A stretch of 64,000 nt of DNA, from the NCBI GenBank assembly GCA_017163975.1, contig JAFFSR010000309.1:3370001-3434000 (forward strand). Reading direction: 5' to 3'. The translations under genes and the position numbers were made by a program. Source of the stretch: Anastatus disparis. Taxonomy: Eukaryota > Arthropoda > Insecta > Hymenoptera > Eupelmidae. Shown here piece after piece: positions 36,011-46,079 of this stretch; the first letter of the stretch is position 1, and every line of letters begins with the position of its first letter. The notes under the pieces are model-generated. The model made no database searches. It saw only the letters and a list, made by a program, of their open reading frames with translations, and was not told the origin of the DNA.

Positions 36011-36426
36011 CAACAACAAAATGAAGAAAGATGAACAAGAGGTTCGATAAGGAAGGCGCTGCAGCGAATTGGTGATCCCACCCCGAAGTAATGCCGAGAA
36101 GGCTTAAGTGCCGGGGTGGTACAAATGTCACGAGGTGGATGTTACTGGCCTCTTGCCCGCGAGACGATTGCACTTCGGCGCAATGGTCCCGCGGTCAAGA
36201 GGACAGGGGGTTAGACGGTACCCTGGGACTCTGATGCTCTGAATGTGGAATGAAAGGTCCTTTCCACAGTCGAGGCTGACGTGCACTCAGAAACCCGTCA
36301 CACCGGTGGAAGGATCCCCTCCTGCACGGCGATAACGCATTGCGGAATCACACGGCGGGCGTGGATCCTGTTGCTGAAGGTCTGGTTTAGGCAGATTTCC
36401 CGTTTTTTTACCACCATAAAAAAAAA

Positions 36427-36493
<67 letters not shown>
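36011..36493 (+). mobile_element. LINE 3' end with (ATT)n tail
   Basis: A GC-richer block of about 400 bp follows the gag stop, ending in TTTACCACCATAAAAAAAAA and about 22 ATT triplets (36428-36493). A simple-repeat tail is usual for several insect LINE clades. The block has no long frame, so it is probably 3' UTR, possibly with a remnant of the ORF2 end. The homopolymer Asn/Leu frames over the tail are not genes. Confidence 0.65.
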
Positions 36494-36495
<2 letters not shown>

Positions 36496-37302
36496 ATTAC
36501 ACAATAATAGGATTTTTTTAATAATAATAGAAAAAACTCGAATTTTTTCAATGTTAGGTGTCCTAGCTTTACATGTATTTCTTCACTTATTAAGATATCG
36601 GCATAATTAATTTTATATTTTATAATTGTAATCTACTTATCATCACATTTATTAAAAATATGGAAACTTTTTTGTTTAGAAAATAATTTTAATATTCAAT
36701 TAAAATATTTATTTCTATATTCAAAGTTATCAATTCTTTTAATTATTTTATAATTCTTTGAATTCATTTTTTATTATTTTTTTATAAAAATAAGAATATT
36801 ATATTTCATAATTATTTTATAAAATTAATAAAGTAACAATAAATACTATATTTATAATTCTACACTTTCAATAATCATTGAAATGTATTTTACATATCCT
36901 AAATCATAAAGTATAAAAAATTTAAAGTATCAATCTAATAAATTCGTACTTTTTTGTATATCTTTTATAATTTTGCATGTACTTTTGTTTATGTAAGCAA
37001 TAATTTTTTTTGTAAATTATTAATAGGACCTCAAAAAATTATTATATATACATATAAAAAATTATAAAATTCTATATGAAGAAATGCCCATTTTTGCTAA
37101 TTTCATGATCATGATGGGTCCCCATGATTTAGTAGCCCCGGGCCCCAGGTAGTGTTAGACCGGCCCTGCACACATAAAGGGATTTTCACTGCAAAAGCAA
37201 CATCGGTTCTCTTACGGTTCTTTCCTTGTTATCGATTGTGGACGCCACGAAATGAACGCTGATACAATCAGTACGATAGGGGCTGTCTTCATATACACGC
37301 GG

Positions 37303-37770
37303 ATACTAATACACGCTCCATCTACAAAAATTGTGTTGTCCGATATCTACCGAGTTCATGATCCATGGCGGAAAGAAAACAAACTTTATCAAATAGATAG
37401 TGTACGCGGCAGAAATAATATTTTTCCGAACGTGTACCAATAATGGTAACGCTGCATATTTTACCACAGGCGTAAGATGACCTCCAAGAAAATATCGAGT
37501 TTTGATTTTTACTCTTCGTTACTCTATGATGGTACATATTTTATAAGAACATAACGTCATAGAGTAACCAAGAGTAAAGATCGAAACTCGATGGATTCTT
37601 TAGGGTTATCTTACGTCTGTGGTAAAATATGCAGCGTTGCAATTTCGGAAACATATTATTTCTGCCGCGTGTACATATTTGCTTAATAAAGTCTGTTTAC
37701 ATTTAACCATAAATCCTGAACTCGGTAGATGTTCGACAAGAAAATTTTTGTAAATGAGACGTGTAACAGG
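37303..37770. mobile_element. Foldback element
   Basis: An inverted repeat of about 467 bp is centred near 37545. Paired landmarks are CTAATACACG / CGTGTAACAG at the edges, GATATCTACCGAGTTCATG / CTCGGTAGATG, TACGCGGCAGAAATAATA / TATTATTTCTGCCGCGTG, and GCTGCATATTTTACCACAG / CTGTGGTAAAATATGCAGC. No ORF and no clear target duplication are seen. Confidence 0.8.
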
Positions 37771-37978
37771 GTCCACGTGTCTATGAAAACAACTTCGTAG
37801 GATATAATATAATATGAGTTGAAAATTTTGAGTTTAGAAACACGTTTTAAAGAAATATTTCAGTTATTGCTTTCAAAAGTATTGAAATAAATGATAATTA
37901 ACATTATTGAAATTCGTTCACAATTCTTAAGTGAGCATCTACATTTTGTGCTCTGTGCTCCTTCTGTAACTATTTTGT

Positions 37979-38068
37979 TATGCGAAATCTACTAAGTTAA
38001 TGGTCCATGGTAAACAAATTACTTGTTCTTTTTTCGCCATAGACCGTGAATTCAGTAGATTCCGCATA
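37979..38068. repeat. Hairpin related to the preceding foldback
   Basis: Arms of 32 bp (TATGCGAAATCTACTAAGTT ... and TATGCGGAATCTACTGAATT ..., complement) surround a 26-bp loop. The arm phrase ATCTACTGAATTCACGGTCT followed by ATGGCG is a diverged copy of ATCTACCGAGTTCATGATCC / ATGGCGG in the foldback element 600 bp upstream. Confidence 0.75.
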
Positions 38069-38386
38069 ATAAAATAAAATATATGTAGGCGCTCCCTAAA
38101 TTGTGTATTTTTGTAGCTATATCCATCCGATGAGCTTATAAAGGTATTCATGACGAGTGTTCTATTGTATTTTAATAATATCATACTATAAAATGTTTTT
38201 AATACATATTTTAATGATACTGTAGGTCGAAAACAATGCAAAGAAAAGTAAAGAAGAGTAAAAAAAAGTAGAAAAATACGAAACTTTCAACTCGCTTGTT
38301 AATATAGCTAAACACAAATACTATCTTTCGGAAGAGTTTCCTTTCATAGTCTATACTTTAAAGAAACATCCCAGAAAGTTTGAAGA

Positions 38387-38520
38387 ATAGTATATTATGC
38401 ATCAAGGCCACAAAACGTATCATTCTTGGCGAGTGCATGCTGAGGGGCCAAACGTAGCGAGGCCGCTCCAGCTGCACGAGCAAGAATGATACGTTTGTGG
38501 CCGTGACTGCATATACTATT
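38387..38520. repeat. Short foldback MITE-like palindrome
   Basis: A 134-bp near-palindrome has outer arms AATAGTATATTATGCATCAA and AATAGTATATGCAGTCACGG (complement), then GGCCACAAACGTATCATTCTTG in both. The inner part GAGTGCATGCTG / CAGCTGCAC also pairs loosely. It is GC-rich relative to its surroundings. Confidence 0.75.
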
Positions 38521-38574
38521 TTTTGTCCGAAGGCCGTTAAGCGGAAGCTGAGCCTCCTATCTATAAAAAAATAA

Positions 38575-38970
38575 TTGATAATTCTTAAAATATAAAAAAA
38601 ATTTATTAAGAAAATTTGATTATAAACAATAAATAACTAATAATTCTTAAAATACAATAAAAAGATACAATAAAAAAAATTTGATTATAAAAAACACTGA
38701 TAACTGTTAAAATATAACATTGAATTTAAACAGAAATATAATGAAATATAAAATAAAGCTTAACTATAAAAATTCTAATTGAAAAATATTATTTAAAAAG
38801 AGAAAAAAAAAGTTTTAAAAAAATAGAATAAAAATTCGATTATAAAAACAACTAATAATTGTTAAAATATGATATAAGAATTAAACAAAAATATAACAAA
38901 ATATAAAACAAAGATAAACTATAAAAATTATAATTGAAAAATACTATCTAAAAAAGAAAAAAAAAAGTTT
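38575..38970. repeat. AT-rich tandem repeat
   Basis: Blocks AATTGTTAAAATATGATATA, ATATAACAAAATATAAAACA and AAAATTATAATTGAAAAATA near 38850-38970 repeat the order found near 38695-38815 with small changes (period about 170 bp). An earlier fragment near 38590-38690 shows the same start. Confidence 0.65.
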
Positions 38971-39853
38971 TATGACGCGAAACTTTTAACTATGTCTTTT
39001 CCTCGCTCTCTCCTTTTCATTCATAAAATACATATATTGAATCTACGTTATTCGTTAACGCATATCTAGTAAAGTACATGTGAGAAAAGGATAGCGATAT
39101 TAAGGATAGCGATATTAAGGAAAGCCAGCAGTTCATTCAGTTCAATTCCAAGAATCAGCAACGTCGAGAACGTTTTTTTGCGAACTTTTATTAAAATAAT
39201 ACATTAAATATGCACATTTTTCTTTTGCGGCCTAGGACAAGAATACACTATTTTGTGCTCCGTATAGAGAACACAAAAATTTATTTTGCGGCCTGAGGAC
39301 AAAAAAAAATATTTTTCTCTTCTTAGGTTTCGGGTTGGTTGAAAATCGTTAAAAAAGCGATTTTTGCGATTTTTCAAAATTTTGATGCGTTGTATCTCCG
39401 TCAATTTTTATCCAAATTTAACGCTACAGAAAAAAAAATATGTATTTTTCAAGACAAATTCAATTTCGTTTGCAGAATTTTTAAAAGTTGAGGGAGGTGC
39501 ACACTACAGGCATTTAAAGTTACATAAAACAGCGAATTTTCCCTATTTTTTCAAAACTATGTATCGTAGTTCCTTTATCACGAAATTAAATTTCACAAAT
39601 ATACCTTTAAAAAATTTCGTTTGCCGAATTACAAAAAGTTAAAAACTGGAATTTTTACAAGCGTTTAAATACGGCCAAAAAATGCACAAAAAAGAGCCGT
39701 TTTTCGAGTTTCAAACAGCTGTAACTCGGCTCCTGTAGCGTTTCAGGGGCTGAAATTTTGCACAGGTTCCTATTTTGGAGAGTACATTAACATATTTCAA
39801 TTGCGAAAAAATCGGTTGACCCCCGCGAACAATTTTTTTAAAAAGTAGCAGAA

Positions 39854-39855
<2 letters not shown>
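38971..39855. other. Unassigned sequence
   Basis: It contains a 15-bp direct duplication (AAGGATAGCGATATT twice near 39088-39119) and a duplicated TTTTGCGGCCT...GGACAA phrase (39226 and 39283). From 39350 to 39840 it looks like a decayed dispersed repeat, but its limits cannot be set. Frames are short and unrecognised. Confidence 0.4.
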
Positions 39856-39906
<51 letters not shown>

Positions 39907-39908
39907 TA
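39856..39908. repeat. (TA)n microsatellite
   Basis: About 50 bp of TA dinucleotides with one CA near the end. Confidence 0.95.
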
Positions 39909-40019
39909 ACATCAAATACTAATTCAAGGGCGATGACCTTAAAAACAAAGTATTATACATAGCTGCAGATAGAGTAATATACGCATACATAAACACACAC
40001 CCATTGTATACATACATAG

Positions 40020-40200
40020 GTATTCACACATTGTGTACTACAACATATAACCTTGGTCCAAAGTGACACATAAAAATTACTTACCAGCTAGCTACTGTTG
40101 GAGACGTACACAACCATTCACACATTGTATACCACAACATTTAACCTTGGTCCGAAATGCCACATAATGATTGCTTACCAGCTGATCACTGTTGCAAGCA
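40020..40200. repeat. Two-copy direct repeat
   Basis: ATTCACACATTGT continues through ACTACAACATATAACCTTGG and TTACCAGCTAGCTACTGTTG at about 40021-40110. The series is repeated at about 40115-40196 with substitutions (period about 95 bp). Confidence 0.75.
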
Positions 40201-41115
40201 CATCCCGACCTAGACCCACGTTGTAGATCAACCTATCTGCCCAAAGTTTCGATGAAGACTGACAGTTAAGTCGAATCTTCACCCCTTATTAGCCCAACTC
40301 CCCCACCGAAAAATAAAAATATTACATACCATTCTCACACTACGAATAGCAGCTTGATACTCTTTGCAAGAAAATATTAATAAGTGTATTTTGAGAAGCA
40401 TATTTTAAAATAAAGTTAAAATAATCATAATTACTAAAAAAATTACATATCTTTCTCACGCTAAGATCGTTAATCTGACTCTTGTTGCAATCAATTTTAT
40501 GAAAAAGACATATTTTAGGGTGTTGACATTATAAAATTTAAAATTTTAACGTGAGAAATCTCTCTTTCCAAGACGTACGTACGGGTGCTGATTTTGTAAA
40601 ACTTAAAATTTCTCTCTCTCTCTCTACTCTCTCTCTCTTCTCTCTTTCTCTCTCTCTCTCTCTATCTTTCTAATATGTATTCTATACATACATACATAAT
40701 ACATACGAGTGTACACAAAAATCTGTATAAAATATATACATTCTTATATATATATACATATAAATATATATTGGTGGATTTTCTGGTAACCGCGGAGATA
40801 AATAAGTTGATTTTCTGGTGATTCTAATATATTTATACACTTTCCGGGACGTCCCAGAAAACCGGTATATATAAGTTGACTTCCTGGTAATTTAAGTCAA
40901 ATTTACAATAGCCAAAAAATAGAAAATTAAGCTAAAGAATGAATATTTCTTTAGTAAATGATTGCTCATTGGCTGAAAAAACATTAAGTCACGTCCACAA
41001 AAGGTTTAATATTAAAAATTGACCAATAAGGATGATTATTTCTTTAGTAAAATTTTGTTACTGTTGTGATTTTCCTTAATTACCAGAGATCAAACCAACA
41101 CATATTTATATATAT

Positions 41116-41118
<3 letters not shown>
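40201..41118. other. Unassigned sequence with (CT)n tract
   Basis: A (CT)n microsatellite with short interruptions occupies about 40611-40669, followed by ATACATACA-rich sequence. A short phrase (GTTGATTTTCTGGT) recurs near 40810 with a variant at 40865. No gene is seen. Confidence 0.5.

Positions 41119-41178
<60 letters not shown>
41119..41178. repeat. (TA)n microsatellite
   Basis: About 60 bp of TA dinucleotides followed by CATA repeats. Confidence 0.95.
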
Positions 41179-41182
<4 letters not shown>

Positions 41183-42875
41183 CATACATACATATGCAAA
41201 TTATATGTAAATATAAATATTTATCGAAATCGAATACATTATATTGAAAGATATTTATTATTTAAAAATTATTATTCATAAATTATCAATCATCGCGCAA
41301 TAAATATCGACAATTCATGATAAAAATAAGAAAAAAGTATCAGGCTATTATAAAAAGAAAGAGGTATACCATCTGTTATTTTGATAGTAGATGTAAATGT
41401 AATAAAATAATGCTCAATTTATATATTAAAGATATTACCTAATATCGATATTTATTAATAGTTCAAATACGTATGCAAATTAGGTGCATATGCAAATTAA
41501 GTGTATGTATAAAGTATGTTAAGTACAAAGATTTAAGAAGTATAATAGCCATTATTACGACAATGTGGAATGGGTGTTCTTAAAAGATGCACTCAAGTCA
41601 TTCGTTATAATAAGATCACCCCAAGTTTAATAGCGCGACACGTTAGACGAATGAGATTGTATAACACACGCCTTAAAGAAAAAAGTCCCACCTTCTCATA
41701 AGCGAAATAATGGCAACCTAAGTTTTAAATATGTACATGCTAACTTAATATCTTATATAAAATTTTTAATAAATTCTTAATAACTATTAAAAGATTATTA
41801 TTCAGAATATTGAATTACGTACTCACGTACATACTGCTCGGCGGTTCTCATAAAACTAAAATATTTCTTGCTACCCCTGGTAGAAATTTGAACATTAAAA
41901 ATGGTGTAAACAACAATTTATGACCATTTTCAATAGTAATATTTTGTCATGTCAATATTGGCGAATAAATGGCAATTTTTTGCTGAATCTGCAGAGCTCA
42001 AATTTTTTGGTATATTGGTTAGCATCTTATAGGCAAAAAATGCTAATATAAAAATGTTGCTCAAAATTTTTATATTTAGCCAAAAAAATACGCATTTTAA
42101 GTAAACGGAGAGAAAAAATCAGTAACAGCTATCTAAAAATTAGGTGAACTGTGGACAACTTTTTTTGACTAGCTATATAACTTTTTAGTAATGAGTCCTT
42201 AATTTTTCAGATCATAGGTAAAATCATAACTTCACTTTTGTCACGTGGCGAGAAAATATAGATTAGTATTTATTCACATTCCTTCGTCAATGTTTATTTT
42301 TATTGGAATTTATAAAAATAAAAATAATATTAAATTTTATTAAAATAAAAATATGAAACGCAGTACGAAACGAGTATAAAAATATCGTTTTTTAAAATAA
42401 TAAATGGAAAATTTTATTAATCGTTTAAAAATAACCCCTAACAATCCGATCACAACTCAAAATATACGCGCGAATATATTAACAAAAGTGATTCTATTAA
42501 TGATTAATGATAACTTTCAAGAAAAAACCTTAAATGATTCTTAATAGTAATCAATTAGAGCACAATTTGATAGACTCTACTGTTAACTATCTATATTTAA
42601 ATAATAGTGGATCAGACTCAACATTTTATTAGCATTTTTTAGCACTATGAAGGTTGAAAAAAACGTTTCATATTAGTTCAAATAATGGCCATAAAACATT
42701 CCCATTTTCTGCTCTTCACTTTAAAGAAATGGCCATAAAATGGTAGAAAAAGCGTTTCATTTTGTACCAGGGACGTTAGAAGTTTAAATATCAAATTATT
42801 TTTACAGGTTTCGACAAGTTAAATATTATATTTTTACGCGCGTGCTCACCCTTAAATTTATGATTTAATTTTGGT
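41179..42875. other. Unassigned AT-rich sequence
   Basis: No ORF or bounded repeat is recognised. It ends close to the first frames that may belong to the Polinton region. Confidence 0.4.
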
Positions 42876-43329
42876 ATGAATAGACAACGATTTACGGTTC
42901 TGATATCAAGTTTCAACATTCAAAGAAGAATAACAAAAAAGAGAATGAATAAAAAAGACTTATATAATATCTTAATAGCTATTTTAAATGTGTCTCTCCT
43001 TCGTGAACCACAAATAAAACTATTTTGTAACTACGCATGGCGCAAAAAATTAAAAACGCTCTATAAATGAGCTTTTAGAAAAGATTAAATTCATCATAGG
43101 ACTTTGCGCGCTACGTACTTTAGCCTATATGTTTGAGCGAAATATTTTTACCGATAATCAGATACTTGATATAGTTGGTCGCTGTATTATGAGCAGAGGA
43201 ATACAAAATGCACCTGAAGTCAGACATCTCATCTTACATCATCGTGTCACTACAGGTAAGTTATGCATGTTTTCAATCATCAATCCAATAACAAATCTCG
43301 AAATGTATTTTAAAATCACGAAATCGTAG
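42876..43329 (+). other. Two short adjacent frames of unknown status
   Basis: Frames at 42876-43070 (64 codons, Lys/Arg/Asn-rich) and about 43052-43329 (ATG at 43129) lie end to end in different frames. The second reads LLEKIKFIIGLCALRTLAYM, then FERNIFTDNQILDIVGRCIM and a CAG|GTAAGT sequence at 43254 that would fit a splice donor. No family is recognised. They could be a frameshifted gene at the left side of the Polinton relic or chance frames. Confidence 0.2.
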
Positions 43330-43339
43330 CCAATAATCG

Positions 43340-44145
43340 TTCAATAATCTATATCTTTTTGATTTACCACCGGAGAATTTCGTGGGATAAGACTTTTATG
43401 TTGTAAATAGAATAAGAAAACCAAAAATAAGTTTTACAAGAAATATTGATTTACAATATCGAACCAATACTCAATAACTTATTTATTAACGGTCAAAAAA
43501 TTTTGCATGATAATACTTTTATGTTGTAAATACAATGATAAATCCAAAAATATGTTTCACTATATTTTTAATAGCGAATCAATAATCTATAGATTTTTTA
43601 TTTGTAATTGGAGATTTTCGCGGAATAAGACTCTTATGTTGTAAAAAAAATAATAAATCTAGAAATATGTTTTACTAAAAAATATTGATTTTCAATATCG
43701 AACCAATACTTAATAACTTATTTATTAAAGGTCAAAAAATTTTGCAAGATAATACTTTTATGTTGTAAATACAATGATAAACCCAAAAATATGTTTCACA
43801 AAAAAATATCGATTTCCAATATCGGATCAATAATCTATAGATTTTTTATTCATGGCCGAAGAATTTCGCGGGATAAGACTTTTTTGTTGTTAATAAAATA
43901 ATGAATCCAAATATATGTTTTACGAAAAAATATTGATTTCCAATATCGAACCGATACTCGATAACTTACTTATTAATGGTCAAAAATTTTGCAAGATAAT
44001 ACTTTTATGTTGTAAATACAATGATGTATCCAAAAATGTGTTTCACAAAAAATATCGATTTCCAATATCGGATCAATAATCTATAGATTTTTTATTTATG
44101 GTCGCAGAATTTCGCGGGATAAGACTTTTTTGTTTGAAATAGTGC
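43340..44145. repeat. Tandem repeat upstream of the Polinton ORFs
   Basis: A compound unit of about 240-248 bp is repeated more than three times. Landmarks such as GAATTTCGCGGGATAAGACT recur near 43373, 43610, 43858 and 44105, alternating with a related half-unit containing AATTTTGCAAGATAATACTT. Each half-unit carries TTATGTTGTAAAT and AATATCGA. The array ends about 50 bp before the ATG at 44191. Confidence 0.85.
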
Positions 44146-44190
44146 AACTTTAACAGATATGATATTGAAAAATTTTCATACCTTTAAAAC

Positions 44191-44520
44191 ATGATGGAGG
44201 GGAGTAGTGGGGATGAATTACTGATGAATCTTCTGTCTACACTAGAACAACTGCCTAGTTCGAGAGATCCTGCGCTACTACCACCCACCGAAAAAGTACG
44301 AGAAGTCATAAACTCTTTAGATAATCACGTAACTTATGATCATAGTACTCCAAACACGATGTTGGAGGAGGTTATTGCTGATACTGCAGCGCCACCACTA
44401 CCTAATGAACCGTTGTCTGGTTACTCTTACTGGAATGACCAGGATACACGAACATCGAATAAAATAGTTTCACCTAAAACTACATTATCTGACACCAGGC
44501 ACATAAGATCTCGACTATGA
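44191..44520 (+). CDS. Hypothetical protein in the Polinton relic
   Basis: A 109-codon ATG frame precedes the packaging ATPase. The product is acidic and Ser/Pro/Leu/Thr-rich, without a transmembrane segment or recognisable motif. Position, + orientation and composition suggest a Polinton structural or accessory gene, possibly truncated at its 3' end. The surrounding genes are broken, so this may be a remnant too. I do not recognise the family. Confidence 0.35.
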   Translation: MMEGSSGDELLMNLLSTLEQLPSSRDPALLPPTEKVREVINSLDNHVTYDHSTPNTMLEEVIADTAAPPLPNEPLSGYSYWNDQDTRTSNKIVSPKTTLSDTRHIRSRL

Positions 44521-44891
44521 CTATGAGCTAACACTATACGAGTACTACTGCTGCTTTTACTTTTATACTGGAAATACGGGGGTGACAAGCAGAGTGGTGG
44601 TGGTGGTAAGAGGTACAAGTAGTGATGGTGCCGAGCACTTTTGAGCAACTAACAGTTACATACTTGTTAAGCTCTTCAAGCCATATGGCTAAAGAGCAGA
44701 ATAATGCTCGCGTTAATCAGCTATATGGTTAATCAGCTAAACGATTAGCTAGCGCCAGCACGATACTGCTCGCACACGCGCGCGCGCCACCGCCGCCCCC
44801 CACTCTTGCTTATCACTCTTAATGATCGTATATGTAGAGTGGTTGAAGGATGTGATGAGGTTAGTAATAGAAGTTTAGTAGCAACGGTAAC
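44521..44891. other. Unassigned spacer before the ATPase
   Basis: GC-richer than the flanks, with a GTGGTGGTGGT run and an alternating CACACGCGCGCGCGCC tract near 44772-44788. Frames on the minus strand are short and low-complexity. Confidence 0.4.
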
Positions 44892-45568
44892 ATGAATGTT
44901 TGCAGGTGGGTGCATCCGTGGACTTTGATGATTTGTGGACCCAGCTCGTGTGGTAAAACAGTATTTGTGAAGAATTTTTCGCATCACATAAATCGCATGA
45001 GTGATACGAAATTCGAGCGTATACTCTTGTACTATACCGAGTGGCAGCCAATTTACGAGGAGTTGGCCAAGGGAATCGAATTTCACGAGAGTTTACCAAA
45101 GAGCGAAGATTATGCCAATGATCTACGCCCAAAACTCTTGATTCTTGACGATCTAATGAGAGAATCGGCCAACAGTGCTGGAGTCAATCTCTTCACCAAA
45201 GGCAGTTATCACAATAACTTGAGCGTCATCTTTATCTCGCGAAATCTCTTTCATCAAAATCAGCGATAAATTTCTTTAAACTCTAATTACATCGTGGTAT
45301 TTAGAAATCCGGGCGATCGAGCGCAAATAATCATCTAGCGCACCAAGTCTGCCCAGAGGAGCCTCGTTTTTTACAAGAGGCATATCTCGATGCCACAGCA
45401 CAGCCACACGGTTATTTGTTCATAGATCTGAAACAGGGTACGCCTGAAAACGTGAGATTTCATACTTGTATATTTCCGTTCAACAAACATCAGTACGTTT
45501 ATGTTCCTCGTTGCAAGCCCATAAAGGCTGGTGCGCGCTTAAATAATCTACTAGTCGTGCGATTGTAA
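44892..45568 (+). pseudogene. Polinton/Maverick DNA-packaging ATPase (FtsK-HerA/A32 type), broken
   Basis: This would encode the ATPase that pumps viral-like DNA into a capsid. The first 125 codons are open. They contain Walker A (GPSSCGKT, about residues 16-23) preceded by HPWTLMICG, and Walker B (LLILDDLM), then an FISRN motif equivalent to the sensor region. A stop at 45267-45269 follows, yet the frame continues as YIVVFRNPGDRAQI. A second stop and a frameshift then precede a 3' part (AYLDATAQPHGYLFIDLKQG ... IFPF) ending at 45566-45568. The order of motifs and the 225-codon span match Polinton ATPases. Two stops plus a frameshift make it non-functional. Confidence 0.85.
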
Positions 45569-45955
45569 TAGAGTCGGTAACACGTAGTCGTAGCAGACCA
45601 ATTCCAGAAAAGTACTGGACTCAATTACATGTTTAGTGTAAAATCGAATTTCTTAACTCAAGGCCATATTATGCGAAGCAAATTCCAAACTTATAACGTA
45701 CATTTGCGAGTGTGCTTCAAAAATTTTACGTAGAAATATTCTACTCAGCAAGTATTATAAGAAACAATTGCAATAAGTCGCACCACTGTGGCGAAAACTC
45801 GCTAAACTGCGTAGTTTGGAGGTAAAAAGGTAATTGGTGGTAAAATCAGCATATGTACTGCGGCTAATAGTAAAACCTGTTTTATCGGCATGGAGTACGC
45901 AAGAAAAATGATTTTAGTACCGCAAGAGTGCTTGGAGGACTCTGAAGCTGGTTAA
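45569..45955 (+). pseudogene. Degenerate Polinton-region fragment
   Basis: The spacer between ATPase and integrase pieces has broken coding-like stretches. One starts MEYARKMILVPQECLED at 45890 and stops at 45953. A KxMxLVP opening is reminiscent of the start of a small Polinton structural protein, but this is weak. Upstream text (NFLTQGHIMRSKF) is also interrupted by stops. No protease motif was found. Confidence 0.3.
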
Positions 45956-46079
45956 AATTATAAGAGTCGACACAAGACAACAACCACCCGTCTATATTTT
46001 AACAGATCTTGATGGAGAAAAAATTGACGGATATTTTTACGAAGAACAGTTAAGCATAGTGCACGAGGATTTAGATAGC
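45918..46079 (+). pseudogene. Polinton integrase, C-terminal part before the insertion
   Basis: The frame reads VDTRQQPPVYILTDLDGEKI, then DGYFYEEQLSIVHEDLDS. The pattern PPVYxLxDLDGExIxGxFYExxL is typical of the linker between the retrovirus-like (DDE) integrase core and the C-terminal chromodomain of Polinton integrases. The catalytic core is absent, so the gene is 5'-truncated; the preceding fragment is fused directly to it. The gene is cut at 46079 by a foldback element. Its continuation lies on the opposite strand at 51535-51629. Confidence 0.75.
46071..46079. other. 9-bp target-site duplication, left copy
   Basis: TTAGATAGC lies immediately before the foldback element end (ATAAGCCTGAAG). 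The identical 9 bp, on the other strand, adjoins the other element end at 51621-51629. Confidence 0.85.

Larger units (their letters stand above)
34389..37168. mobile_element. hAT-like element with 8-bp target duplication
   Basis: The ends are CAGGCCCGGACTAA (left) and CAGGGCCGGTCTAA (right, complement), followed by G/C-rich subterminal blocks sharing GCCCCGGGCCCC. CAGGGCCGG-type ends are typical of hAT transposons. The flanks are CACACATT at 34381-34388 and CACACATA at 37169-37176, an 8-bp target duplication with one mismatch, as expected for hAT. No hAT transposase frame is seen; the interior is AT-rich and contains a microsatellite and a LINE fragment. It is therefore non-autonomous or gutted. 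Confidence 0.8.

Noticed and set aside
36281..36610. 109-codon Leu-rich frame and its Asn-rich opposite
   Set aside because: Both are translations of the (ATT)n tail of the LINE.
41066..41281. 71-codon Ile/Tyr-rich frame
   Set aside because: It is a translation of the (TA)n tract.
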